From: Acidobacteriota bacterium
GTDB taxonomy: Bacteria; Acidobacteriota; JAAYUB01
Length of the DNA stretch: 32,121 nt
Reading direction: 5' to 3'
Assembly: GCA_012517875.1 (NCBI GenBank)
Contig: JAAYUB010000102.1
Coordinates: forward strand, 1 to 32,121
Shown here in pieces: positions 16,001 through 23,623 of this stretch. The notes beneath the pieces were generated by a model, which was not told the DNA's origin, searched no databases, and saw only the letters and a program-made list of their open reading frames with translations. Numbering within the stretch: the first letter of the stretch is position 1; each line of letters begins with the position of its first letter. Made by a program: the position numbers and the translations under genes.

Positions 16001-16376
16001 TGACCTGATCGTTCTGGGCAGCCCCAGCGACAACGTCCTGACCGCAAGTCTGGCCCAGTCGGGCCGACTGCCCGTCGATTTCGGCCGTAACTGGTTCCGC
16101 TGGCAGGACCGCGTCTACGCCGATCCGGACGACGGACTGGTGCTCGTGCTCCCCAACCCCTTCAATCCGAGACGGGCCCTCTACCTGTTCACCGCCAATT
16201 CCCAGCTTCAGCTCCATGCCATGACCCGCCGGTTCCAGCGCGACCTGGGCGGTTGGGCGGTCTTCAAGGGAGACGCGGTGACGGCGAAGGGGCCGCATCC
16301 GGAGGAGCGGTTCACCATCCGGTTCGGAAAACCGGATGCAGTGGCTGTCCCCCTGGACGACTCGACCGCACCGTGA
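13032..16376 (+). CDS. Exported C45-type acyl hydrolase fused to a degenerate M1-peptidase-like tail
   Basis: This is a 1114-residue exported multidomain protein. After a signal peptide (hydrophobic about 30-50) residues 57-213 look like a CBM4/9-type carbohydrate-binding module (LTNAGFETAG..., IYRLSGWIRTEE, AWFDELRLEEV). Residues about 235-660 resemble the C45/phospholipase B-like N-terminal-nucleophile family: GEPYARGFQYGSLV, then NRCSSMVATRSATTDGR with C374 as probable autoprocessing nucleophile, GADFYINAAGLVIGETT and TNDWTMADAKTDEGAVL. From about 685 it resembles the second half of M1 aminopeptidases (LWHNTVAPATDADNWF, KGTYLLHQLRLLLG, FVRQWTDRDDLPDP), but the zinc motif HExxH and the third Glu are absent. 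The last 200 residues include LIVLGSPSDN and NPFNPRRALYLFTANS. GAAGGAG precedes the ATG at 13032. The longer upstream frame overlaps tag and is rejected. Confidence 0.75.
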   Translation: MMQPDRRLVPPPLQRHPSPRRARRISPALGAAVIALAASLWAAPPPALPAAAQPPALTNAGFETAGRGATPAGWQVTEPASPGAAVVTRSAAVRHAGTASLLIDCPRPERVTVASEPIRLTVGRIYRLSGWIRTEEALSDPLSRYPTAVPATLSMLSFPFTNHAPAVGADSDWTAVSTVFIATKGVDRVQLHLGRNGTATGRAWFDELRLEEVTDIAEFIPLETVRWHGPAYRYDDQGWTFVHIEGEPYARGFQYGSLVADEIVQYLSKLAVQRHAQEPARGWQQLRFMADALFLRRFDEEFLLEMRGIADGAAAAGARYDGRPLDLVDIVTINAFIDLDSLEDALDRTPHALSGRKLLKPEEEMDVPADRNRCSSMVATRSATTDGRFVFNQLFMWNGYTGVHWNIVVDVQPSAGHRLVYQTFPGGIHSGADFYINAAGLVIGETTVGQTPFNAEGTPQANRIRKAAQYASSIDEACAILREHNNGLYTNDWTMADAKTDEGAVLLLGTHASRLWRTGTASVAADTPGGLRDFIWANNNNRDPAVTREYVTHPENAPYDLAFSAWNRDVAFNEFYRRYGDGRIDSIAAVNLAASSPINRAHACDAKVTTAEMAEQLVFLAHHGKATLRDKTVGGRWIPDLPGARPHLALGWTAFSPVVITERLHAARAQAPEPPARPADPETDRQAITGWLAYPRERLWHNTVAPATDADNWFVSGSAAYWRILRDLPEKAADAQTHLLRTFGELNDRYLYLTGREGTLTPAAARRAYDRYTPYQVPRIKGTYLLHQLRLLLGNAAFARVMDAVHEQYADTPMTTAQFIATAGLAADRELATFVRQWTDRDDLPDPRITAAVSATTDSGLTLTVTVRQDGTPYHFITALAIRTGQKVRHEVLEVDAPAQEFRFTLTEPPDAITFNPGFDIPVNRERFYTWSNFIDDFHDTWIVYGTNRQVEANHSAAERWALTLADAYAEVLAPVCKDCELSTPDAAAHDLIVLGSPSDNVLTASLAQSGRLPVDFGRNWFRWQDRVYADPDDGLVLVLPNPFNPRRALYLFTANSQLQLHAMTRRFQRDLGGWAVFKGDAVTAKGPHPEERFTIRFGKPDAVAVPLDDSTAP

Positions 16377-16389
16377 GCGGCGGCGCTCA
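16374..16389. terminator. Short palindrome joining two convergent stop codons
   Basis: TGAGCG-gcgg-CGCTCA is a perfect 6-bp inverted repeat whose outer three bases are the TGA stop of the C45 gene and, on the other strand, the TGA stop of the MFS gene. It is the only structure in the 10-base gap between the genes. A role in transcript ending is possible but unproved. Confidence 0.3.
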
Positions 16390-17622
16390 GCGTCCGGCCG
16401 GATTGACCGGGCGCCTGTGCACGCGGAACCGCGGCGCCAGGAACGCGCATCCGACCCAGAGGACCAGCCCGAGCACACCGGCCGCAGACCACAGGACGGT
16501 GCCGCCCAACCGGGCGTAGATCCAGAGCCCAGTCGCCGGTGCGACCACCAGCGCCACGGCGAACAGCGCCGTGTAGGCCCCCATGTACCGACCCACATCG
16601 GTCGTGCCGGCACGAGCCGCCACCAGGCTGTTGGCGAACGGCAGCGCCAGCATCTCGCCGGCGGTCCAGACCAGCACCGTGAAAACGACATACGGCCAGC
16701 TCGAGCCCCACGGCATCAGGCCGAACCCGAGACAGACCAACAGGCAGCCCCAGCCCATCATCCGGAGATGATCGCACTGCTGCAGTCGATGCACGAGGAC
16801 CATCTCCACCATCACGATGATCAGGGCGTTGAGCCCGAACAGCATCCCAATCCGGTTTTCGAGCAGGCCGAAATGCTCCCGGTAGTACAGCGGAAGGGTC
16901 CCCATCGTCTGGAAGAACACCATGGCCAGCCCGAACAACACGGCCAGCAGCCCCAAAAACGGCCAGTCCCGCTTCCGCGCCGGCGGTCCGGATGGAGCCG
17001 GTGTCACCGGAGCCGCCGCAGCGCCCTGTCGTCGGTACCGGCGGCCCACCGTCACCCAGAGCAGCGCGGCCGCCAGGCAGCAGGTGCTCCCGTCCACCAC
17101 GAACAGCCAGAAGTAATCAACGAGGGCCAGCATGCCCCCGACGAGCGGCCCCACCGTAATGCCCAGGTTGATGGCCATCCGGAGGAGCGTCAAGGCGCGG
17201 GTGCGCGTCTCGGGCGCCGCCGACTCGGCCACGGCCGTCATGCAGGCCGGCCGGAACGCGTCGCCCAGCATTCCCAGCGCGGCGAAACCCGTCATGAGCG
17301 CGGGCGCCGTGCGCAGCAGCCCCAGCAGCAGGAAACCCGCCCCGCCGGCGATCAGACTGACGAGCTGAACGGGGATCGCCCCCACCCGGTCGCTCAGCCG
17401 GCCCCCGGCAAAGGTGCCGATCACCGACCCGATGCCGAACGCAAAGATCACCCATCCGGCTTCGCTCTTGTCGAAGCGAAGCTCCCGGGTGAGATACAGC
17501 GTCAGGAAGGGCAGCACCATGGTTCCGGCGCGATTGACGAGCGCCACCGCCACCAACACCCAGGTCTCTCGCGCCAATCCCGCGAACGCATCCCGGTACA
17601 GGCTGATCACATGTTGCAGCAT
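16387..17622 (-). CDS. MFS transporter
   Basis: This is a 411-residue major facilitator with two six-helix halves joined by a polar, proline-rich loop near the middle (GRRYRRQGAAAAPVTPAPSGPPARKRDW). Motif A in the loop between helices 2 and 3 reads GGRLSDRVGAIPV. RPACMTAVAESAAPETRTRALTLLRMAINLGITVGPLVGG is the helix 4-5 signature typical of drug:H+ antiporters of the MdtH/DHA1 type. The substrate is unknown; export of small molecules is the best guess. It starts with ATG at 17622 and stands alone between the convergent C45 gene and the divergent kinase gene. Confidence 0.87.
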   Translation of the reverse strand: MLQHVISLYRDAFAGLARETWVLVAVALVNRAGTMVLPFLTLYLTRELRFDKSEAGWVIFAFGIGSVIGTFAGGRLSDRVGAIPVQLVSLIAGGAGFLLLGLLRTAPALMTGFAALGMLGDAFRPACMTAVAESAAPETRTRALTLLRMAINLGITVGPLVGGMLALVDYFWLFVVDGSTCCLAAALLWVTVGRRYRRQGAAAAPVTPAPSGPPARKRDWPFLGLLAVLFGLAMVFFQTMGTLPLYYREHFGLLENRIGMLFGLNALIIVMVEMVLVHRLQQCDHLRMMGWGCLLVCLGFGLMPWGSSWPYVVFTVLVWTAGEMLALPFANSLVAARAGTTDVGRYMGAYTALFAVALVVAPATGLWIYARLGGTVLWSAAGVLGLVLWVGCAFLAPRFRVHRRPVNPAGR

Positions 17623-17652
17623 GGCGGTGGCCTAAACCCCGCGATTTTCGTT

Positions 17653-17690
17653 CCGCTCTAGCGGGACCACCCGGATTTGCCCCAAAATCC
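17653..17690. repeat. Two short inverted repeats in the MFS/kinase divergent spacer
   Basis: CCGCT-ct-AGCGG (17653-17664) and GGATTT-6 bases-AAATCC (17673-17690) lie side by side in the 173-base spacer between the divergent MFS and kinase genes. Their position suits an operator or attenuator for the MFS gene, but no regulator is encoded nearby. Confidence 0.35.
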
Positions 17691-17732
17691 GCTGGCTCCG
17701 AGCGGAATACATTTTAGCAATTCGGAAAACGA

Positions 17733-17760
17733 TTGTCACAAGTGGCCCGTTTGCTATAAT
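17733..17760 (+). promoter_or_regulatory. Sigma-70-like promoter of the kinase gene
   Basis: TTGTCA (17733-17738), a 16-base spacer and a perfect TATAAT (17755-17760), with the ATG 36 bases downstream. The ribosome-binding site is poor (only GGAACGG), so the mRNA may be translated weakly. Confidence 0.75.
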
Positions 17761-17795
17761 GACTTTGTCTTTCTCGACCGATCGGAACGGGCGGC

Positions 17796-20330
17796 ATGCA
17801 ACACAAATCACTGGGCAAGTACCAGATCGAGGGAACCCTCGGCAAGGGCTCGATGGGCGTGATCTACATCGCCTTCGACACCGCCCTCGAGCGCAAGGTC
17901 GCCATCAAGACCATGACGTCCGAACTGATGACGGACCCGCAGCTCCGCAAGCGCTTCAACACCGAGGCCAAAGCGGCCGGCAGCCTGCGGCACGCGAACA
18001 TCATCACCATTTTCGAGCTGGGCGAGGAGCAGAAGACGCCCTACATCGTCATGGAGCTGCTCAGCGGGACCGACCTGAAGACCATGATGCAGTCCAACCA
18101 GCGCTGGCCTTACCGGAAGCTCCTGAACATCGCCATCCAGACAAGCAAGGGGCTGCATTACGCCCACCAGCACGGGGTCGTCCACCGGGACATCAAGCCG
18201 GCCAACATCTTCATCTGCTCCGACGGTCTGGTGAAAATCCTGGATTTCGGCGTGGCCCATGTCCTGACGTCCACCATGACCCAGGCCGGCATGCTGCTGG
18301 GCTCGCTCGGCTACATGCCTCCCGAACAGATCATCGGTCAGAAGGTGGACGGCCGCGTGGACCAGTATTCGCTCGGGGTGATCCTGTACGAGCTGATCAC
18401 GGGCAACAAGCCGTTTCTGGAAAAAGACATCCCCACCACGATTCAGGCCATCCTCAACAAGCCGCCCATTCCCATCCGGACCATCCGCGACGACTGTCCC
18501 GCGGCGCTGGAGACCGCCGTTCTGCGGAGCCTTCAGAAAGACCGCGAGAAGCGTTTTCCCAACCTCGACGAATTCTGCCGGGTGCTGTCCCAGCTCTATG
18601 CGACGGTCGCGGCCGACGACACCCTCCAGCTCCAGCATACCGTGACGGCGGACCAGGCGGCTCCGACCAAGGCTGCGGAGAAGAAAGGGTCCGACACCAA
18701 ATCCTGGTTGACGCTGAACGAGCTGCTCCACCAAAGCCGTGAGATGGCAAAGGACGGCCGGCTGACCGAGGCGATCGGGCTCCTCAAGGAGCATAACAAG
18801 ACCTATCAGCACGATCCCGAATTCCAGACCTACTACCGCCAACTGCGCCAGGAAAAAGAATCCTTCGACAAGCGGGCCATGTTCCAAAAGCACTACCAGG
18901 ACGCGCTGCGACTCCTCGATGAGGACAACTTCCAGCTGGCCCGGCTGGAACTGGAGACGCTGCTCAAACTGGATCCATCGTCACCTCAGATCAGCCAGCT
19001 GGACCGGTTGATCTCCACGCGGGAGTCGGCCTGGCAGATCAACGAGTGGGCCGAAGAGGGTGAAAAGCTGGCCAACCGCGGCAGCTGGGACGAACTCGCC
19101 GCTCATATCGACGCGGGAAACCGCCTCTTCGGCAAGGTGAAAGACTATATCGTCCGCAGGGAGCATCTGGAGAACCGCCGCGAGAAGAGCGACATCGCCT
19201 CCCTGTTTGAACAGCTGATTCCGCTGGAGGAGTCGGGCCGATTGGAGGAAGCCGTGGCGTTGCTGCGGCCCCTGCTCCGTGTGTATTCCAAAAACCGGGA
19301 ACTTGTCGAGAAGTACAACACCCTGATGGCCACCAAACTGGAACAGGACCGTCAGGAATCGATGCAGCATTTCGTCAGCGATCAGATCAAGATCGTCAAC
19401 ACCCTGCTCAAGTCCGATCAGACGGAACAGGCCCAGATCTACCTCATGAAACTGCTGGACAAGTTCCCTGGCACGGCGGCATTCGAAGAGAAGATGATCG
19501 AAGTGGCCAATCAGATCGAGCTCCAGCGGTCGTTCCGCGAGATCCGCGAGGCGCTGGACGCGCGCGATCTCGGCAAGGCGGAGGAGCTGTACAAGCTGGT
19601 CACCGAAGCGTATCCGAACGAGAAGCAGGTGACGATCTTCAAGCATGAGCTGGACAACCTGCGCCTGAGCTTCCAGAACGAGGACATGCTTGAATGCAGC
19701 CAGTCCCGATTGGCCAACGCCGTGAACCTGGCTTCGAAGGGCGCCTATGACAAGGCGCTGGAGATCATCCGCGAGCTCATGGCGCAGAATCCGGAGCACA
19801 CGTTCCTGTACACCAATTACCTGAAGATCAAGTCCGACAAGGAAACGCGTGATCGCGAGGAACTGCTGGCCGGCCTCGAGGAGCTTGACCGTCTCGAGAA
19901 AAACGGCGACTTGTACCAAGCGGCAGAGCTCGCCCTGTGCCTGATGGACCGGTTCCCCAACGAGGACGCCCTGATCACCCTGTCGCAGGCACTCAAGAAG
20001 CGTCTGGTCAGCCTGCAGCAGGAGAAAATCGAAAAAGCCATTGCCACGGGCTCCTTCCAAGAGGCCGCCGCGCTCCTGGACAGCACCCTCAGCCTCATAC
20101 TCTTGAAAGACGAGCCCGTGTTCCAGGAACTGCGAGACAACCTGGACATGGAAAACAAAAAAGAGGAGCACATCAAGGCGGAGATGGAGAAGGCGCGCAT
20201 CGCCCTGAAGGAGCAGCGGATCGACGAAGCGTTGGACATCGTCAACTCGCTCATCCCGCTCAGCCCCGCCAGTGAAGAACTCAAGGAATTTCTCCGGGAC
20301 ATCGTCTACCGAAAAACTCGATCACTTTAA
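17796..20330 (+). CDS. Cytosolic Ser/Thr protein kinase with long helical-repeat tail
   Basis: This is an 844-residue Hanks-type kinase. The kinase domain (about 8-270) has all catalytic elements: glycine loop GKGSMG (16-21), VAIK (K38), E57 in the C-helix, HRDIKPAN (130-137), DFG (150-152) and the activation-segment end GSLGYMPPEQ (169-178), so it should be active. No membrane helix follows. Instead a roughly 550-residue, charged, alpha-helical tail contains repeated TPR-like units (for example LTEAIGLLKEHNKTY, LEEAVALLRPLLRVYSKN, YDKALEIIRELMAQNPEHTFLY, IDEALDIVNSLIPLSP). It probably serves as a scaffold for partner proteins. The substrates are unknown. The downstream small helical-repeat gene could be a partner, and an FHA protein (a phosphothreonine reader) lies 11 kb away. 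Confidence 0.92.
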   Translation: MQHKSLGKYQIEGTLGKGSMGVIYIAFDTALERKVAIKTMTSELMTDPQLRKRFNTEAKAAGSLRHANIITIFELGEEQKTPYIVMELLSGTDLKTMMQSNQRWPYRKLLNIAIQTSKGLHYAHQHGVVHRDIKPANIFICSDGLVKILDFGVAHVLTSTMTQAGMLLGSLGYMPPEQIIGQKVDGRVDQYSLGVILYELITGNKPFLEKDIPTTIQAILNKPPIPIRTIRDDCPAALETAVLRSLQKDREKRFPNLDEFCRVLSQLYATVAADDTLQLQHTVTADQAAPTKAAEKKGSDTKSWLTLNELLHQSREMAKDGRLTEAIGLLKEHNKTYQHDPEFQTYYRQLRQEKESFDKRAMFQKHYQDALRLLDEDNFQLARLELETLLKLDPSSPQISQLDRLISTRESAWQINEWAEEGEKLANRGSWDELAAHIDAGNRLFGKVKDYIVRREHLENRREKSDIASLFEQLIPLEESGRLEEAVALLRPLLRVYSKNRELVEKYNTLMATKLEQDRQESMQHFVSDQIKIVNTLLKSDQTEQAQIYLMKLLDKFPGTAAFEEKMIEVANQIELQRSFREIREALDARDLGKAEELYKLVTEAYPNEKQVTIFKHELDNLRLSFQNEDMLECSQSRLANAVNLASKGAYDKALEIIRELMAQNPEHTFLYTNYLKIKSDKETRDREELLAGLEELDRLEKNGDLYQAAELALCLMDRFPNEDALITLSQALKKRLVSLQQEKIEKAIATGSFQEAAALLDSTLSLILLKDEPVFQELRDNLDMENKKEEHIKAEMEKARIALKEQRIDEALDIVNSLIPLSPASEELKEFLRDIVYRKTRSL

Positions 20331-20545
20331 ATCCAATCTGCTTAAGAAACAAAATTAGGGTTGCATATCGTTGCGTTTGATCGCAACATATTCATCATAA
20401 TGCAACTATTTGCAACACAACAATTCGCGCGGGATTTATTTTAATTAATTATTTATCAATGTGTTACATACTATACTCGCATTTGGCATCAGAAGTGCGA
20501 TTGGTTAAGGTTCACGAGCGCCGTGAGGAGGATGCCGACGACTCC
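20331..20545. repeat. AT-rich spacer with nested GTTGC/GCAAC inverted repeats
   Basis: This 215-base gap is strikingly AT-rich against the GC-rich surroundings, especially 20331-20480. It holds a nested palindrome: GTTGCAT (20360-20366) with ATGCAAC (20400-20406) outside, and GTTGCG (20370-20375) with CGCAAC (20382-20387) inside. A further TGCAAC follows at 20411-20416. A run rich in TTAATT follows (20436-20456), and a possible -10 TATACT stands at 20472-20477. It could be an operator cluster or a folded RNA leader. No U-tract terminator for the kinase gene is evident. Confidence 0.55.
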
Positions 20546-20956
20546 ATGAACGCGATGCTGGCCAATAAATACCTTGCGGAAGGACAACCGGAGCGAGCAG
20601 TTCCCCTGTTCGAAGCCCTGGTCGCCGACGGAGCCCAGCAGGAGCCGGCCCTCTATGCCCTGCTCGTCTGCTACGCGGTTCAGCTGCGCTGCCGAGACGT
20701 TTCCGAAATCATCCGCCGGATCATGACCATGAGTCCGGCGCTGGACATCGGCCGAATCCGTCAGTACGGCCTTCGTTTTTCTTCAGAATTCATCGACGGG
20801 CTTCGGGCCCGGCTGGGCGCTCTCTGCCGTCAGGCCGACTCCAGTGCCACCGCCTGCAACCGGATGGTGCTGGCGGAGCTGCTGGAGGACGAGACGGAAG
20901 CGGCTCGCTGCCGTTGGCTGATCGGCCAGTTGGAACCCGAATGGCACATTCGCTGA
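20546..20956 (+). CDS. Small helical-repeat (TPR-like) protein, function unknown
   Basis: I do not recognise a named family. About 136 residues, mostly helical. The opening MNAMLANKYLAEGQPERAVPLFEALVADGAQQEPALYALLVCYAVQLRCRDVSEII reads as one to two TPR-like helix pairs, similar in style to the repeats in the tail of the preceding kinase. The start is uncertain. The frame is open back to an ATG at 20459, but its first 20-odd codons have low third-position GC and contain a possible -10 box. A GAGGAGG lies at 20525-20531, 14 bases before the ATG at 20546, which is long. Being between the kinase and an efflux operon, it could act with either. Confidence 0.55.
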   Translation: MNAMLANKYLAEGQPERAVPLFEALVADGAQQEPALYALLVCYAVQLRCRDVSEIIRRIMTMSPALDIGRIRQYGLRFSSEFIDGLRARLGALCRQADSSATACNRMVLAELLEDETEAARCRWLIGQLEPEWHIR

Positions 20957-21005
20957 GAAGCACATGATCCAGCGCGCACGATATTTTATATTCAAGGAGC
21001 TTAAG

Positions 21006-22379
21006 ATGGCGATGACACCCCGTATACTGGCGTCGTCCTGGGTGGCATGGGCGGCGCTTGGGGCCTGGCTGGCCGCCGCGGACGCGTCCGCACCCCGCCT
21101 GCTCACTCTACGCGAGGCCGCGGAACTGACTCTGGCCCACAATCCTTCGGTTCAGGCGGTCCGGGAACAGCAGGAGGCCGCGCGCCAGGTGAGCCGGCAG
21201 GCAAAATCGCAGCAGTTGCCGCGTCTCGACTTCAAGGAGAGCTTCACCAACGGCAACAACCCGATCTACGTCTTCGGAGCGAAGCTGACCCAGGAGAAGT
21301 TCTCCGCCTCCGATTTCGACATCGAGCTGCTGAACAATCCGGATCCCATCAACAACATCAAGACCGAGCTCACCCTGTACCAGTCGATCTGGCAGGGCGG
21401 CCAGACGCAGGCGCGGCGCGCAATGGCCCGGCTGGGCGAGGAAATCGCCGCTGAACGGCTGAACCAGACCCAGCAGCAACTCCTGCTGGAAGTGGTCACT
21501 CACTACTATGCCATTCAGCTCGCGCGGCAGAACCTGGAGACCGTCCAAGCCGCCCGCCGGTCCGCCGAAGCCAGCCTCACCCGCATCCAGAACATGTTCG
21601 ACTCGGGGCTCGTGGTGAAGTCGGACCTGCTCCGGATGCAGGTTCACATCGCCGAGGTGAGACGGCAACTGCTGGAGGCGGAGAACAACCTCAGGCTGAG
21701 CGTCTCCGCGCTGGACATCGACACCGGCCGGCAGCTCGGCGAAGGCTTTGAACCGGCCACACCGCTGGCGATGCGCGGCGACGCGCTGCCCGACGAGGCG
21801 TCGCTGCTGGCCGCCGCACTGGCTAACCGACCGGAGATAGCGGAAATGGAGCGCGCCATTGCCGTCGGCCGTGAGCAGGTTAACGAGGCCCGCGGCTACA
21901 ACCGGCCCCAGGTCGGCGCCTTCGCCACGTTCGAATACGACCAGGGCACGCGGTCCGGTTCCTCCGGCGCCAACTACCTGCTCGGTGTGCAGCTGTCATA
22001 TAACATCTTCGACGGTATGTACAAGGGAGCCAAAGTGGCCGAAGCCGAGGCCAACACCCGCGCCCGCGAGTCGCAGCTCCGTCGCCTGACCCAACTCATC
22101 AGCCTGCAGGTCAAGGATGCCTATCTCCGCAGGAGCACCGCCCGCCAGCAGCACCAGGTTGCCGCGGAGGCGGTGGCCCAGGCGGACGAAAGCCTGCGGA
22201 TCATGAAGGACCGCTACGAGGCGGGCATGGCCCCCCTCACCGACCTGCTGAACGCCGAGACGGCGCTGACGGCCGCCCGCACCAGCCTGAGCCAGGCAAT
22301 CTACCAGTACCACCTGGCGCACGCCAACCTCGAGCTGGCGGCCGGTCGGCTGAATCTGGACAGCCCCCTCTTCCAATGA
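21006..22379 (+). CDS. TolC-family outer-membrane efflux channel protein
   Basis: This is the outer-membrane exit duct of a tripartite RND pump, 457 residues. A signal peptide (about 5-25) is followed by the OEP hallmark LTLREAAELTLAHNPSVQAVREQQEAARQ. There are two homologous long coiled-coil halves (YYAIQLARQNLETVQAARRSAEASL; DAYLRRSTARQQHQVAAEAVAQADESL) with RYEAGMAPLTDLLNAETALTAAR in the second. The ATG at 21006 has AAGGAG six bases upstream, so the in-frame ATG at 20964 is rejected. The stop overlaps a possible upstream ATG of the adaptor frame, showing tight operon packing. The substrate is unknown. Confidence 0.92.
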   Translation: MAMTPRILASSWVAWAALGAWLAAADASAPRLLTLREAAELTLAHNPSVQAVREQQEAARQVSRQAKSQQLPRLDFKESFTNGNNPIYVFGAKLTQEKFSASDFDIELLNNPDPINNIKTELTLYQSIWQGGQTQARRAMARLGEEIAAERLNQTQQQLLLEVVTHYYAIQLARQNLETVQAARRSAEASLTRIQNMFDSGLVVKSDLLRMQVHIAEVRRQLLEAENNLRLSVSALDIDTGRQLGEGFEPATPLAMRGDALPDEASLLAAALANRPEIAEMERAIAVGREQVNEARGYNRPQVGAFATFEYDQGTRSGSSGANYLLGVQLSYNIFDGMYKGAKVAEAEANTRARESQLRRLTQLISLQVKDAYLRRSTARQQHQVAAEAVAQADESLRIMKDRYEAGMAPLTDLLNAETALTAARTSLSQAIYQYHLAHANLELAAGRLNLDSPLFQ

Positions 22380-22474
22380 TCGCCGAGAGGAACAGCGCCA
22401 TGATGCAGCAACTGAACAACACCGGAGTCCGTCGGTTCCATTCCGCCGCATTCAATTCAGGGAGGTTCAATCCT

Positions 22475-23623
22475 ATGTTCCGCAATATTCTGCCTGTCGC
22501 CCTTCTGGTCGTCCTGCTGGCGGGTTGCGGCGGTGCACCCGAGAAGGCCGCAGCCCCGACCCCGGGAACGCCCGTCGCCGTCGGGGCTCTGGTCGTCCAG
22601 CCGACCGAATGGCCGGCGACCCTGGAGGCTGTGGGCACCGTGCGCGCCCGAACCAGCGCCCTGATTGCGAGCAAGGTGATGGGGTACGTGCGGGAGGTGC
22701 GCGTCCAGGCCGGCGATGCCGTGGGCGCGGGCGATCTGCTCGTGTTGCTCGACGCCCGGGACCAGGAAACGGCCCTGCGGACCGCCCAGGCCGGCCTGGC
22801 CGAAGCGCGGGACGCCACGACCGAGGTTGAGAACGCCATCCGCGCCGCCGAGGCCAATCTCGAGCTGGCTCGGGCCACCCATCGGCGGATGAGCAACCTG
22901 TTCGACAAGAGCTCCATTTCCCGTCAGGAATTCGACGAGGTCGTCACCCGCCTCAAGATGGCCGAGGCCAACCACGAGATGGCCCTGTCGAAGCAGAATC
23001 AGCTTCAGGCCAGGATCCGGCAGGCGGAAGAGGGGGTCCGATCAGCCGAGATCATGACCGGATACGCCGAGATCCGCGCGCCTTTCGCCGGCGTGGTCAT
23101 CGACAAAACCGCGCAGCCGGGCAATCTGGCCGCGCCGGGAGTGCCGCTGTTGACCCTGGAGCGGCGCGGCGACTACCGCCTGGAAGCGTCGGTGGACGAA
23201 TCCCAGTTGGCTTCGATTCGGCCAGGCGCGCCGGTCACGGTCACGCTGGACGCCTTGAACCGCCGGATCGACGCCCGGGTGTCCGACGTTGTTCCGGCCG
23301 TGGATCCCGCGGCCCGCGCCTTCCTGGTCAAAATCGACCTGCCGGCTGCGCCGGACCTGCGCTCCGGACTGTTCGGCCGGGCCACCTTCGCCGTGGGCAG
23401 TCGCCGCGTGCTGACGGTGCCCGCCGACGCTATCCGCACCCGCGGCCAGCTGCAGTGGGTGTTTGTGACCGACCAGGGCACGGCCCGTCTGCGCATGGTC
23501 ACCACCGGCACCGAGCGCGACGGCCGCCGCGAGGTTCTCTCCGGTCTCGCCGCCGGTGAGTCGATCATCTATCCCGTCACCGCTGACCTGTCCGACGGGG
23601 CCAAGGTGGAGGTCCGGTCGTGA
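22475..23623 (+). CDS. RND efflux periplasmic adaptor (membrane fusion lipoprotein)
   Basis: This is a 382-residue membrane fusion protein linking the RND permease to the TolC channel. The N-terminus [18 protein letters not shown] ends in a lipobox (LAGC, Cys18), so it is a lipoprotein of the periplasmic face. Next come the lipoyl-like half-motif ([40 protein letters not shown]), a coiled-coil hairpin (about 85-185), the second lipoyl half ([32 protein letters not shown]) and the beta-barrel domain ([14 protein letters not shown]...). The frame is open to an ATG at 22376, but only the start at 22475, with GGGAGG nine bases upstream, puts the lipoprotein signal at the N-terminus. The stop overlaps the GTG start of the permease. 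Confidence 0.92.
   Translation: MFRNILPVALLVVLLAGCGGAPEKAAAPTPGTPVAVGALVVQPTEWPATLEAVGTVRARTSALIASKVMGYVREVRVQAGDAVGAGDLLVLLDARDQETALRTAQAGLAEARDATTEVENAIRAAEANLELARATHRRMSNLFDKSSISRQEFDEVVTRLKMAEANHEMALSKQNQLQARIRQAEEGVRSAEIMTGYAEIRAPFAGVVIDKTAQPGNLAAPGVPLLTLERRGDYRLEASVDESQLASIRPGAPVTVTLDALNRRIDARVSDVVPAVDPAARAFLVKIDLPAAPDLRSGLFGRATFAVGSRRVLTVPADAIRTRGQLQWVFVTDQGTARLRMVTTGTERDGRREVLSGLAAGESIIYPVTADLSDGAKVEVRS

Noticed and set aside
14814-16691. Minus-strand open frame of 625 codons opposite the C45 gene
   Set aside because: GC-driven antisense shadow; no domain is recognisable, and the plus-strand frame has a signal peptide and conserved motifs.
20360-20416. CRISPR-like repeat array
   Set aside because: The repeats are only 5-7 bases, inverted and nested, with no regular spacers and no cas genes nearby.
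20987-20992. TATATT as a -10 box for the tolC-like gene
   Set aside because: It lies only 14 bases before the ATG, so transcription would start inside or after the ribosome-binding site.
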